Assembly: GCF_040760075.1 (NCBI RefSeq)
Contig: NZ_CP142884.1
Span: forward strand, 3,410,001 to 3,474,000
Source: Sphingobacterium sp. R2
Lineage (GTDB): Bacteria > Bacteroidota > Bacteroidia > Sphingobacteriales > Sphingobacteriaceae
Reading direction: 5' to 3'
Length of the DNA: 64,000 bases
The translations under genes were made by a program, and so were the position numbers. The notes beneath the pieces are model-generated. The model was not told the origin of the DNA. It was given only the letters and a program-made list of their open reading frames with translations, and searched no databases. This document shows positions 10,034 to 18,139 of the stretch, in pieces. Each line of letters opens with the position of its first letter. Position 1 is the stretch's first letter.

Positions 10034-11353
10034 ATGACAGCACCAGCACGCGATAGGAAAACTACCTGGGTATCCATAGGCATTATTGGAACAATGTTTT
10101 TTATCTTTGGATTTGTATCCTGGATTAATGCCATTCTTATTCCCTATTTTAAAATAGCCTGTGAACTGAGCAATTTTCAATCATACCTTGTTGCTTTTGC
10201 ATTTTATATCTCTTATCTGCTGATGTCGATGCCTTCCTCGTATCTGCTCAAAAAAATAGGATATAAAAATGGAATCATGGTAGGCTTTTGGATTATGGCC
10301 TTGGGGGCATTTTTATTTGTCCCTGCGGCCTATAACAGGGCCTATCCCATCTTTTTGATTGGCCTATTTACGTTGGGAAGTGGATTAGCCCTGTTACAGA
10401 CAGTCGCCAATCTATACATTACCCTGATTGGTGAAAAGGAACGTGCAGCGCAACGGATTAGTATGATGGGCATTTGTAATAAGGGAGCAGGTATACTAGC
10501 ACCCTTACTTTTTTCTTATATTATTTTGCGCCCACAGGACAATGAGCTCTTTAAGCAGCTTCCACAGATGACAGAAACGGCCCGTACATTGGCTTTGGAT
10601 GAATTGATCTTACGTGTGGTTGGCCCGTATACGGTGGTTGGAATTATCTTACTATTGATCGGGTTGTTTGTTAAGTTTTCTATTCTTCCCGAATTGGATC
10701 AACAACAAGGTGGAGTAGGGAATGACAGTAGGGAGATCAAGAAAAGTATTTTTCAATACCCACACCTTATTCTGGGGGCTGTGGCAATATTCCTCCATGT
10801 AGGTACACAGGTTATCGCGATAGATACGATCATCAATTATGCAGGGGCGATGGGCCTCTCCCTACTGGAAGCCAAAGCACTACCTTCTTATACGCTAACG
10901 GCAACAATATTAGGCTACCTATCGGGAATTATATTGATTCCCAAAGTGTTCAGTCAACGCAGAATGCTGCGTTTCAGCACAGTTGTTGGTCTGATTTTGT
11001 CTATCTTAGTCGTGTCGACGCATGGACATGTTTTCCTGTTTAATATGGATCTGGATATTTCGATCTGGTTTATTGTATTAATTGGGTTTCCTAATGCACT
11101 TATCTGGGCAGGCATATGGCCATTGGCACTTGAAGGGCTCGGTCCATTGGCCAAACAAGGATCCGCACTATTAATTATGGGGCTATGTGGCAATGCTTTA
11201 CTTCCGCTCCTGTATGGGGTACTGGCCGATACGATCGATCCTAAATCAGCCTATTGGATATTGACGCCATGTTTTTTATACCTCATATTTTATGCCTTTA
11301 AAGGGTATCGGATTCAGACATGGGCAGGACAAACAAAAAAATCAACGAACTGA
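10034..11353 (+). CDS. FHS-family MFS sugar permease (FucP/GluP/NagP type)
   Basis: A 439-residue inner-membrane protein with about 12 transmembrane segments. The N-terminal segment FFIFGFVSWINAILIPYFK is the typical first helix of the fucose/glucose/galactose:H+ symporter family, and LQTVANLYITLIG matches the family's helix 4 region. It is placed between nagB and nagA with a 1-nt gap to nagA, so uptake of GlcNAc or GalNAc is the best guess, as for NagP. It takes the monosaccharide from periplasm to cytoplasm after the glycan is trimmed. Sugar specificity is inferred only from neighbours. Confidence 0.87.
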   Translation: MTAPARDRKTTWVSIGIIGTMFFIFGFVSWINAILIPYFKIACELSNFQSYLVAFAFYISYLLMSMPSSYLLKKIGYKNGIMVGFWIMALGAFLFVPAAYNRAYPIFLIGLFTLGSGLALLQTVANLYITLIGEKERAAQRISMMGICNKGAGILAPLLFSYIILRPQDNELFKQLPQMTETARTLALDELILRVVGPYTVVGIILLLIGLFVKFSILPELDQQQGGVGNDSREIKKSIFQYPHLILGAVAIFLHVGTQVIAIDTIINYAGAMGLSLLEAKALPSYTLTATILGYLSGIILIPKVFSQRRMLRFSTVVGLILSILVVSTHGHVFLFNMDLDISIWFIVLIGFPNALIWAGIWPLALEGLGPLAKQGSALLIMGLCGNALLPLLYGVLADTIDPKSAYWILTPCFLYLIFYAFKGYRIQTWAGQTKKSTN

Positions 11354-11354
11354 T

Positions 11355-12554
11355 ATGTGGATTATAACAAATACCAATATTATAACACCTTACCGCGTGA
11401 TCGCGGATGGGACAGTATGGATTGCCGAGGGGAAAATTGTGCATATTAGCGAAGGCTATTTGGCAAAAGAAGCTGTCGAAGAAGATTGGTCAGCTGCCCA
11501 ATGGATGGATGCCGAGGGGCTGTATCTTGCACCGGGTTTTATTGATATACATGTCCATGGCGGTGGCGGCGCTGATTTTATGGACAACAGTGTGTCTGCA
11601 TTTTTAACTGTTGCCGAAACGCATCTACGCCATGGTACCACGGCCATGCTGCCGACCACCTTGACGAGTGAAAGCGAGGAGCTACTGGAACTTTTCTCCG
11701 TCTATGAAGCAGCCCGGGAGCAGAATGTCGAAGGGAGCCGATTTTTGGGTTTGCATCTCGAAGGCCCTTATTTTGCGATGAATCAACGGGGGGCGCAAGA
11801 TCCCAAGTATATCCGTAATCCGGATCCAAAAGAATACATGCCTATACTTGAACGCTATCACCATCTCATCAGTCGATGGAGTGCGGCTCCTGAGTTGCCC
11901 GGAGCACTGGACTTTGGACGGGCTGTGCGCAGTCATGGTATCTTATTGGCTTTGGCACATACCGATGCAGTATATGAGGAGATATTACCTGCGGTCGAAG
12001 TTGGATATCGCCTGGCAACCCATTTCTACTCCGGTATGTCCGGTATGAAGCGCATTCATGCGCATCGTTATGCCGGAGTTATTGAGAGCTGCTTTCTATT
12101 GGACCAGATCGATGTGGAGATTATCGCAGATGGTGTCCATTTGCCCGAGCCCTTTTTGCGGCTAATTCATAAAGTGAAAGGGGTGGACAAAATGATCCTG
12201 ATTACTGACGCGATGCGTGCAGCCGGTATGCCCGAGGGTAAAAGTGTGTTGGGAAGCTTGCGTAACGGAACCGAAGTAATCGTCGAGGAAGGAGTAGCCA
12301 AGCTAACCGATCGTTCTTCTTTTGCAGGTAGTGTGGCTACTGCAGATCGCCTTGTCCGCACAATGCTCAACAAGGGAGGTGTCAGTTTGGTAGAAGCCGT
12401 ACAGATGATGACGGTCAACCCCGCAAGACTACTTGGGCTGGATCATAAGATTGGAGCAATAGCTACAGGAATGGAAGCAGATATTGTGCTTTTTGATGAA
12501 GATGTGGTCATTCATCACAGTTTTGTTGCTGGTGAATTACGGTACATTAAATAA
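11355..12554 (+). CDS. nagA: N-acetylglucosamine-6-phosphate deacetylase
   Basis: A cytoplasmic amidohydrolase of 399 residues. Metal and substrate motifs are GFIDIHVHGGGGADFMD, HLEGPYF, LAHTDA and ITDAMRAAG. It removes the acetyl group from GlcNAc-6-P (or GalNAc-6-P) to feed the deaminase encoded two genes upstream. The start ATG at 11355 follows the permease stop by 1 nt and gives a normal N-terminus; an in-frame upstream ATG at 11292 would overlap the permease by about 60 nt and is rejected. No N-acetylhexosamine kinase is present in the operon, so phosphorylation must come from elsewhere. Confidence 0.92.
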   Translation: MWIITNTNIITPYRVIADGTVWIAEGKIVHISEGYLAKEAVEEDWSAAQWMDAEGLYLAPGFIDIHVHGGGGADFMDNSVSAFLTVAETHLRHGTTAMLPTTLTSESEELLELFSVYEAAREQNVEGSRFLGLHLEGPYFAMNQRGAQDPKYIRNPDPKEYMPILERYHHLISRWSAAPELPGALDFGRAVRSHGILLALAHTDAVYEEILPAVEVGYRLATHFYSGMSGMKRIHAHRYAGVIESCFLLDQIDVEIIADGVHLPEPFLRLIHKVKGVDKMILITDAMRAAGMPEGKSVLGSLRNGTEVIVEEGVAKLTDRSSFAGSVATADRLVRTMLNKGGVSLVEAVQMMTVNPARLLGLDHKIGAIATGMEADIVLFDEDVVIHHSFVAGELRYIK

Positions 12555-12560
12555 AGACGA

Positions 12561-13577
12561 CTAAGAGGATCGTTTGGTAGAATCCCGTTCGATTAATTTT
12601 CCCGGCAATATCATATCCTGAATTTCAAAATCCCGATTTTTTATATGACGGATGAGTAGTGCACAACTCCTTTTGCCGATCTCCATGGCAGGTTCTTCAA
12701 TTGTGCTTAAATTGGGTTCTACCACAGTAGCAATAGGATCATTGGTAAATCCGATGACGCCAATGTCCTGGCCTACACGGAGCCCCTGCTGCTTGATTGT
12801 CTGAATGGCACCAACGGCTTTGCGGTCATTGGCAGCGAAGATCGCATCTGGACGATCAGGGAGGGCAAGTAACTTCAATGCATCAGTGGCGCCGTGAGCC
12901 TGTGAAAAACCCGAATATACAATAAGACGCTGATCGATGATCATATTGTGCTGTTCCAATGCTTGCAGATAGCCATTTAGCCGCTGCTGTGTGAATTGCA
13001 GATTTTCGGGGCCGGCGATATGAGCAATGCGCGTATAGCCTTGTCGGATTAGGTATTCGGTCGCCTGTAAGGCTCCTGCAAAATCATCTTGGACAACTTT
13101 GGAGGCATCTATATCTTTAGGTACACGATCAAAGAATACGATTGGCATTCCCTTGGCCATCAATTGTTCAAAATGATCGTTTGTGGATGAATCGGAAGAG
13201 ATCGAAATAAGAAGTCCATCCAGACTGCTCGTTGATAGGTTTTCCAATAGGTTCTGTTCCCGTGCGACATGATCGTTTGTGACATAGAGAATCACATTAT
13301 AATCGCGTTCATAAGCTTCTTCCTGAATACCTGAAATCACCATCGAAAAATAATAATTGGTGATAAAGGGAATGACCACACCTATATTTTTTGTTGAACC
13401 GGAAGCTAAGGCGGAAGCATTTTTATTAGGCTTAAAGTTTAATTTCTTGGCGAGTGCCAGCACCTTTTTTCGGGTTTCGGGATTGACATCGTGGGTATCC
13501 CGAAAGGCCCGCGAAACTGTCGATACCGAAATTTGGAGCATCTTAGCGATATCCTTGATGCCTAAAGGATTCTTCAT
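12561..13577 (-). CDS. LacI/GalR-family transcriptional regulator
   Basis: 338 residues. The N-terminal HTH has the LacI signature (GIKDIAKMLQISVSTVSRAF followed by a hinge helix region, residues about 5-60). The periplasmic-binding-protein-like sensor domain follows (NIGVVIPFITNYYFS to the C-terminus). It is convergent with nagA, the two stops lying 6 nt apart. Its likely target is the CG-centred dyad at 1018-1031 in front of the SusC gene, making it a repressor or activator of the amino-sugar locus that senses an imported sugar or sugar phosphate. No matching site is evident in its own upstream region. Confidence 0.92.
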   Translation of the reverse strand: MKNPLGIKDIAKMLQISVSTVSRAFRDTHDVNPETRKKVLALAKKLNFKPNKNASALASGSTKNIGVVIPFITNYYFSMVISGIQEEAYERDYNVILYVTNDHVAREQNLLENLSTSSLDGLLISISSDSSTNDHFEQLMAKGMPIVFFDRVPKDIDASKVVQDDFAGALQATEYLIRQGYTRIAHIAGPENLQFTQQRLNGYLQALEQHNMIIDQRLIVYSGFSQAHGATDALKLLALPDRPDAIFAANDRKAVGAIQTIKQQGLRVGQDIGVIGFTNDPIATVVEPNLSTIEEPAMEIGKRSCALLIRHIKNRDFEIQDMILPGKLIERDSTKRSS

Positions 13578-13663
13578 ATTTAGATAGAGTTAAAGAATTG
13601 CGATACAAAATACTAAAAACTATCGAAAATTGCCCGTTTTACTGTGGTCTACTCGTATAAATT

Positions 13664-13933
13664 TTAATAATCATTGGATTTATCGGCAAAGTAATGGTTT
13701 AGACAGCTGAAATTTTCATCATCCAAACAAACCATTATATCCACACTAACGCCACCAAATAAAGAGTTGTTTGCAACGTTTACCATTGTATCAAATTGGA
13801 TCGGAGTGATGTGTACTTTAATAATGTTTATTATTTTGTTCATTAGGTTTTCAATACGGTCAGGATTGGTATCTACTATGGGCATTGTGCCTATATTTTT
13901 TTTAGTTGCCAAGGTACAAGATAAAAAGAACAA
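13664..13933 (-). CDS. Possible small lipoprotein, start unclear
   Basis: An open frame of about 89 codons. Read a little further upstream, in frame, it gives SFVSSVLFFLSC, a plausible lipoprotein signal with an LSC lipobox, but no ATG is available before an upstream stop; only TTG, GTG or ATT could start it. The rest is hydrophilic with a C-terminal stretch containing two cysteines. I do not recognise it. It lies between the LacI gene and a pseudogene, so it may itself be a remnant. Existence as a functional gene is doubtful. Confidence 0.3.
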   Translation of the reverse strand: MFFLSCTLATKKNIGTMPIVDTNPDRIENLMNKIINIIKVHITPIQFDTMVNVANNSLFGGVSVDIMVCLDDENFSCLNHYFADKSNDY

Positions 13934-14120
13934 AACACTGCTGACAAAAGAAATTTTATTTTAGTCGTTTTTTATCTTGATTTAAGCTCTGAAGTATACT
14001 AATTTAAATCTCGACAATATAAAAAAAAGATTCTGCAGAGATAAAGTGTCTAGGAAGAGATGGTGCCTATTTAGTACGACGGACTACCCATACGATGCCG
14101 ATAATTTCCGTTTTTTGAAG

Positions 14121-14400
14121 CTATCTTAATTTATATCTTATTCCAAAGTTTAAATAATTAGGACCAAATGCGTCTTCATCAATATAGTATTTAACTTATA
14201 ACCGGGATAAACCTATAATTTTTTTACAATGAAAGTTCTATCCCAATTTGGACATTCAGTGGGATGAAATTTTTTCTAACTCCCTTTTCAGATTGTTTCC
14301 AGTTCTCGCTATAAAATTCTTCCCCAATACATTTGTGTAAACTTTGAAGATGTTGTTAAAATTGATTAGATCATTACTATAATCAGCACCAATACAATCA
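14121..14400 (-). pseudogene. Truncated, frameshifted paralogue of the barrel-like gene at 46408-46893
   Basis: Read on the minus strand, this stretch matches the second half of the gene at 46408-46893 almost base for base over many segments. The shared end reads KYYIDED, then PNYLNFG, then RYKLR and a stop at 14121-14123. The reading frame is broken just before KYYIDED, where the frame that encodes the tail has an upstream stop and the homologous sequence continues in another frame. Similarity ends near 14400, so the signal peptide and first part are missing. It is a decayed second copy of a small outer-membrane-barrel-like protein. Confidence 0.8.
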
Positions 14401-14416
14401 TACCTTGTTGAAAAAG

Positions 14417-14448
14417 GTAAAAAAAAGGCTGATCATACTGACCAGCCT
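14417..14448 (-). terminator. Rho-independent terminator for the minus-strand trio
   Basis: The arms AGGCTGATCA and TGACCAGCCT (14426-14448) pair with one mismatch around a 3-nt loop. On the minus strand the stem is followed by a run of T (14417-14425). It lies about 35 nt after the stop of the 14483-14719 gene. Confidence 0.75.
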
Positions 14449-14482
14449 ATAAAATAAAACATTACAATAAAACGTATTAATC

Positions 14483-14719
14483 TTAATCGTGTCCTTCGGT
14501 TTTAACTATCTTATTGTAAATACCCAATAGTAAAAATGGTGCCGCCCATTGACCAACGAATAGTGCCGTATTATCATTTTTAGTTTTGCAACATTTTAAA
14601 GCTGCTGAAATTCCCATTGCTGCCAACGAAGCTGCTAAAAATACAATAGAAGGAATTTTAGATGTTTGGGTTTCGACCTCTTTCGTTACTTTGTCTTCAT
14701 TTCCTGTTGTAAGTGCCAT
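14483..14719 (-). CDS. Small two-helix membrane protein of unknown function
   Basis: 78 residues. A hydrophilic N-terminus of about 20 residues is followed by two hydrophobic segments (IPSIVFLAASLAAMGISAAL and LFVGQWAAPFLLLGIY) separated by a Cys-Cys-Lys-containing loop. I do not recognise a named family. It is the last gene of a minus-strand set with the HXXEE protein (about 135 nt upstream) and the Crp/Fnr regulator, and a good terminator follows it. A helper or envelope-stress role is only speculation. Confidence 0.6.
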   Translation of the reverse strand: MALTTGNEDKVTKEVETQTSKIPSIVFLAASLAAMGISAALKCCKTKNDNTALFVGQWAAPFLLLGIYNKIVKTEGHD

Positions 14720-14854
14720 AGTATTTATATTTTAGTTTATTAGTGAACTACTTTCAAAATAAAATGGTTTTAAAATATTTTTTTTCTTCCTCACTTTGTC
14801 CCCAATGTGATCTTATTATAGTCCACATTGTTTTAAAAATGCTTTATAACCGAA

Positions 14855-15514
14855 TTAAGGATTTTTATTCTTTATTACAAATAGTTTATAAATCGAAATG
14901 CATCCGGGTATCATTGGTAAAATTGCTGTCCACATTCCAGGAAAATAGTAGTTACCGGTTGTTTTAAAATAGTAGTTTGGCATATTTTCAATAACTTCTC
15001 CCGATATTGAATCAGTAATAACATGAGGGTCATTAGGTAGCATATCAGGTTGTATTAGCGGAAAAATGAAGTGTGTGAATTCAGCGACGCCGGGACCGAT
15101 AAAAATAAACCACGCAACAAACCCTGCAATAGGAATCCTATAATATAAGCCCAATGTAGTTAGTGTATAGATTGTTGGCCCAACGAGCGCAAATATAAGG
15201 AGGAATTTCTTTTCACTCCAGGGAATCCCAAATAGTCGGCTCATGGAAGGCGCAAACCCTGTCTGATATTCTTCAATGATATGTACCTGCAGCGCAGCGA
15301 CAGTAAGGACAAAAAGAGGCAATATCAATGAGGGATGGGTAGGATGGCTCAAGTAGGTTTTCTGCCAGCAGATAAAAGCAATAAACGCCGAGCCTCCCAC
15401 GATAATTACTGGAGGTAAACCGATTGAAAAATAGCCTACTAAGGTTGCAAGAATCGTAATAATCAGTACGATAATAACGTTGAGCTGTCGACTGAAAAAT
15501 AATGTTTGTATCAT
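14855..15514 (-). CDS. HXXEE-domain membrane protein
   Basis: 219 residues with about five to six transmembrane segments. The HIIEEY motif and the later EFTHF motif match the HXXEE domain, a family of integral membrane proteins with a proposed metal-binding or enzymatic His-Glu-Glu set and no settled function. It is encoded 67 nt downstream of a Crp/Fnr-family regulator on the same strand and is probably controlled by it. The C-terminus is basic (VIKNKNP). Confidence 0.75.
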   Translation of the reverse strand: MIQTLFFSRQLNVIIVLIITILATLVGYFSIGLPPVIIVGGSAFIAFICWQKTYLSHPTHPSLILPLFVLTVAALQVHIIEEYQTGFAPSMSRLFGIPWSEKKFLLIFALVGPTIYTLTTLGLYYRIPIAGFVAWFIFIGPGVAEFTHFIFPLIQPDMLPNDPHVITDSISGEVIENMPNYYFKTTGNYYFPGMWTAILPMIPGCISIYKLFVIKNKNP

Positions 15515-15581
15515 AACAGTATGAATTTTTTACTAAATTACATATCTGTTTACAGGCAGTATTTATCAAATGATAAAATCG

Positions 15582-16172
15582 CTAATTCTTGCCACGGATT
15601 CTGCTCAAAGATACTTGCGTGATACCTAGATATGATGCTAGATCTGCCAAACTGATCCGTTGAAGGAGATATCCCTGATTTTTTAGGAATTTGTTGTATG
15701 CGACGATTCCCGTTTCTTCAAGTGAGCGACCTATTCGGTTCATCATTTCGATAACGGCCATCGAAAGAAGTTTACGGTAGAAAGTTTCTATCTGATGATA
15801 CTTAGCACATAATAGTTGTAAGTCTTTATAAGATATGCAGCTTATTGCGGTATCTTCGAGCGCAACAATTTCGTAATTAGAAGGTTTTTGTTCTATAAAA
15901 CTATCCAGGACTGAAAAGATATTTGCTTCCGAGAAAAAACGCATGATATACTCCCGGCTATCCGAAGTAAACAACGTTTTTACAAGACCATATTCTAAAA
16001 AGAATATTTTATCACAAATTCTTCCCTTTTTGACAATTATGTCTCCTTTTTTAAAGGATTTTGAGGTGATTTTTGATTTAAATTCAAGCAATGCTTCATT
16101 ATTCACATTAAAGTGAACGTGTACGAATTGTACAAAATCAGGTGGATTATGATTGGAAAAGTTAGTCATCAT
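15582..16172 (-). CDS. Crp/Fnr-family transcriptional regulator
   Basis: 196 residues. The N-terminal cyclic-nucleotide-binding-like domain (about 25-130) contains KGDIIVKKGRICDKIFFLE, and a short C-terminal HTH contains RISLADLASYLGITQVSLSR. The arginine and other residues needed for cAMP binding are not obvious, as in many Bacteroidota Crp-like proteins. It is divergent from the DUF3472 lipoprotein gene and upstream of the HXXEE gene, its most probable target. Confidence 0.87.
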   Translation of the reverse strand: MMTNFSNHNPPDFVQFVHVHFNVNNEALLEFKSKITSKSFKKGDIIVKKGRICDKIFFLEYGLVKTLFTSDSREYIMRFFSEANIFSVLDSFIEQKPSNYEIVALEDTAISCISYKDLQLLCAKYHQIETFYRKLLSMAVIEMMNRIGRSLEETGIVAYNKFLKNQGYLLQRISLADLASYLGITQVSLSRIRGKN

Positions 16173-16640
16173 ACGATATAGCTCAATGCCATTATTTTAT
16201 TTAATTTACGATTGTTTTTCCGAAATGATATAAACAGCGATAAATTGTCCAGTAGCGAAGATGAAATCATATCAAAATTCAAATCCTTATTTCAAATTAT
16301 TCTTCATCTCGTTCTAGAAAACAATCACGATATTACGCAAAGCTATAAAAAGGCATCCTTTACTTTCTTAAACTATATATTCTTGTTGTGTCGTCAGTGA
16401 GTTTTTTAGTATTGTTTGTAAGGGTAGGTGATTCTATTCTGTAATTTATTTTTTTTATAAAAGCAATTTGTATGCGCTACTAACTGTAAAGACCGGAAGA
16501 CATTTCATTAAATGAATGATGTGTAACACTTAAGTTATCCTCTTTGTTACAAAAGTAATTTGAACAAACGATTGCATTGTATATTTTTTGTTTTATTTAA
16601 TTGCATTTACAAAATTCGATAGAACAATTAAATTTAAATT
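16173..16640. other. Divergent intergenic region, AT-rich
   Basis: No convincing gene. It separates the minus-strand regulator from the plus-strand lipoprotein gene and holds the promoter-like pair at 16559-16589. The AT-rich open frames inside it look like chance. Confidence 0.6.
16559..16589 (+). promoter_or_regulatory. Bacteroidota-type promoter candidate for the DUF3472 gene
   Basis: TTTG at 16559-16562 is followed after 19 nt by TATTTTTTTG-like sequence, close to the TTTG/TAnnTTTG pair used by the main Bacteroidota sigma factor. It lies about 50 nt before the start codon. The -7 part is imperfect. Confidence 0.4.
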
Positions 16641-17993
16641 ATGAGATATCCCAAAGTTACACTACTGCTCGGTGCAGTATTGGCAAGCTTTCTTTCTTGC
16701 CAAAAAAGCGAGTTACAGAACAATTTAGAAGCGAAATTATTGCTACGTGCTGCCTCTCCGGGTTTAAGCGGATACGAAGTTCCCTTAGGTGGGAATGCTT
16801 TTGTCACTTCGGCACCTTCCGGTGCAGCAGAAGTCATCAATAACAACGGATTGGCAAACTGGAACAATGTCAATAGCGTAATCAGTACCTATGCTAAAGT
16901 TCCACAATCAGGCGCTTTGCGTGTTAAAATAAGAGCTAAAGTGTTACCTTCAGGCGATAGCAGTACGGTGAAATTAACAATCAATGGTATAAGCAAACAA
17001 GTCAAACTTAAAGGTGGAGCATTAAAAGATTACACGGTCGGTACCTATTCGCTAAATGCCGCGGGATATGTAAAAATGGATCTTCAAGGTGTAACCAAGT
17101 CAGGCGGTTATTTTGCAGATGTATCACACTTGATTTTAGATAGTTCGGCAACAAATGGCGCGGTGATTTATAGCGACAACAATGTCGATAACACCTACTA
17201 TTGGTCGCGGCGGGGTCCATCCGGCCATTTGAATTATACCATTCCAACAAATCAGCAAGTATCCTATTATTATAGCGAGGTGAAAGTGCCTGCCGGAGAA
17301 GATAAGATAGGTTCTTACTTTATGGCAAATGGGTTCGGTCAAGGATATTTTGGTATGCAGGTCAATTCAGCGACAGAGCGCAGAATACTATTTTCTGTCT
17401 GGAGTCCATATAGCACCGATAACCCATCCCAAATACCAGCAGAGGATCGCATCACATTAAATAGAAAAGGGACAAATACGACAACAGGTGAGTTTGGTGG
17501 CGAAGGTTCGGGTGGACAAAGCTACCTCAAGTATAACTGGACTGCCGCCACTACCTATAAATTTTTATTGAAGGGAGAACCTGATAACAATGGAAGCACT
17601 GATTTTACGGCCTGGTTTAATGATCCTTCGACCAATAATTGGATACTCATTGCAAGCTGGAAACGTCCCAAAACAAACACCTATTTAACGGGCTTTCATA
17701 GCTTCCTCGAAAACTTCAATGCCGACAACGGATTCCTTGGCCGTTCAGCAGAATATAGTAATCAATGGGTTCGTACAGCTACTGGAACTTGGCTGAAAGT
17801 TGTGGAAAGTACCTTTACAGTTGATGCGACCTATTCAAATAACCAGCGTATAGACGCTATTGGCGGAATAACCGGAAACAGCTTCTTCCTCAAAAATGGT
17901 GGTTTTTTCAATACTGTCGTCAATCCCGGAACGAAGTTTACACTACCAAGTTATGGAACAGCACCTTCAATAAATTTAACAACACTACCTTAA
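16641..17993 (+). CDS. DUF3472/DUF5077-type lipoprotein
   Basis: 450 residues. The signal peptide ends in the lipobox SFLSC (Cys20), so it is anchored to a membrane and probably surface-exposed. Residues about 35-145 resemble the beta-sandwich DUF5077, which opens with GYEVPLGGNAFVTSAPSGA. Residues about 195-375 resemble DUF3472, with YYYSEVKVPAGEDKIGSYFM and FGGEGSGGQS. These domains occur in Bacteroidota secreted proteins linked to glycan binding. It stands alone between two intergenic regions and is followed by a strong hairpin terminator. Function beyond likely carbohydrate contact is unknown. Confidence 0.8.
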   Translation: MRYPKVTLLLGAVLASFLSCQKSELQNNLEAKLLLRAASPGLSGYEVPLGGNAFVTSAPSGAAEVINNNGLANWNNVNSVISTYAKVPQSGALRVKIRAKVLPSGDSSTVKLTINGISKQVKLKGGALKDYTVGTYSLNAAGYVKMDLQGVTKSGGYFADVSHLILDSSATNGAVIYSDNNVDNTYYWSRRGPSGHLNYTIPTNQQVSYYYSEVKVPAGEDKIGSYFMANGFGQGYFGMQVNSATERRILFSVWSPYSTDNPSQIPAEDRITLNRKGTNTTTGEFGGEGSGGQSYLKYNWTAATTYKFLLKGEPDNNGSTDFTAWFNDPSTNNWILIASWKRPKTNTYLTGFHSFLENFNADNGFLGRSAEYSNQWVRTATGTWLKVVESTFTVDATYSNNQRIDAIGGITGNSFFLKNGGFFNTVVNPGTKFTLPSYGTAPSINLTTLP

Positions 17994-18034
17994 CAGACAT
18001 ATTTACAGTATTATTCATACTTTACACCCATTAT

Positions 18035-18075
18035 AAAAGGGACAATACTTCATTAAGAAGTATTGTCCCTTTTTA
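18035..18075. terminator. Strong bidirectional terminator
   Basis: A perfect 16-bp stem (18035-18050 with 18058-18073) around a 7-nt loop, with A-run and T-run on the two sides. It can end both the plus-strand lipoprotein gene and the minus-strand helicase gene. Confidence 0.9.
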
Positions 18076-18139
18076 AAGTCAATATTACAATAACAATTCT
18101 TCTCCTTGTTTTTGGTATAGTTAGATCATCCATTCATCG

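Noticed and set aside
16212..16400. 62-codon plus-strand frame between the Crp-like and DUF3472 genes
   Set aside because: AT-rich region, no ribosome site and no recognisable features; likely chance.
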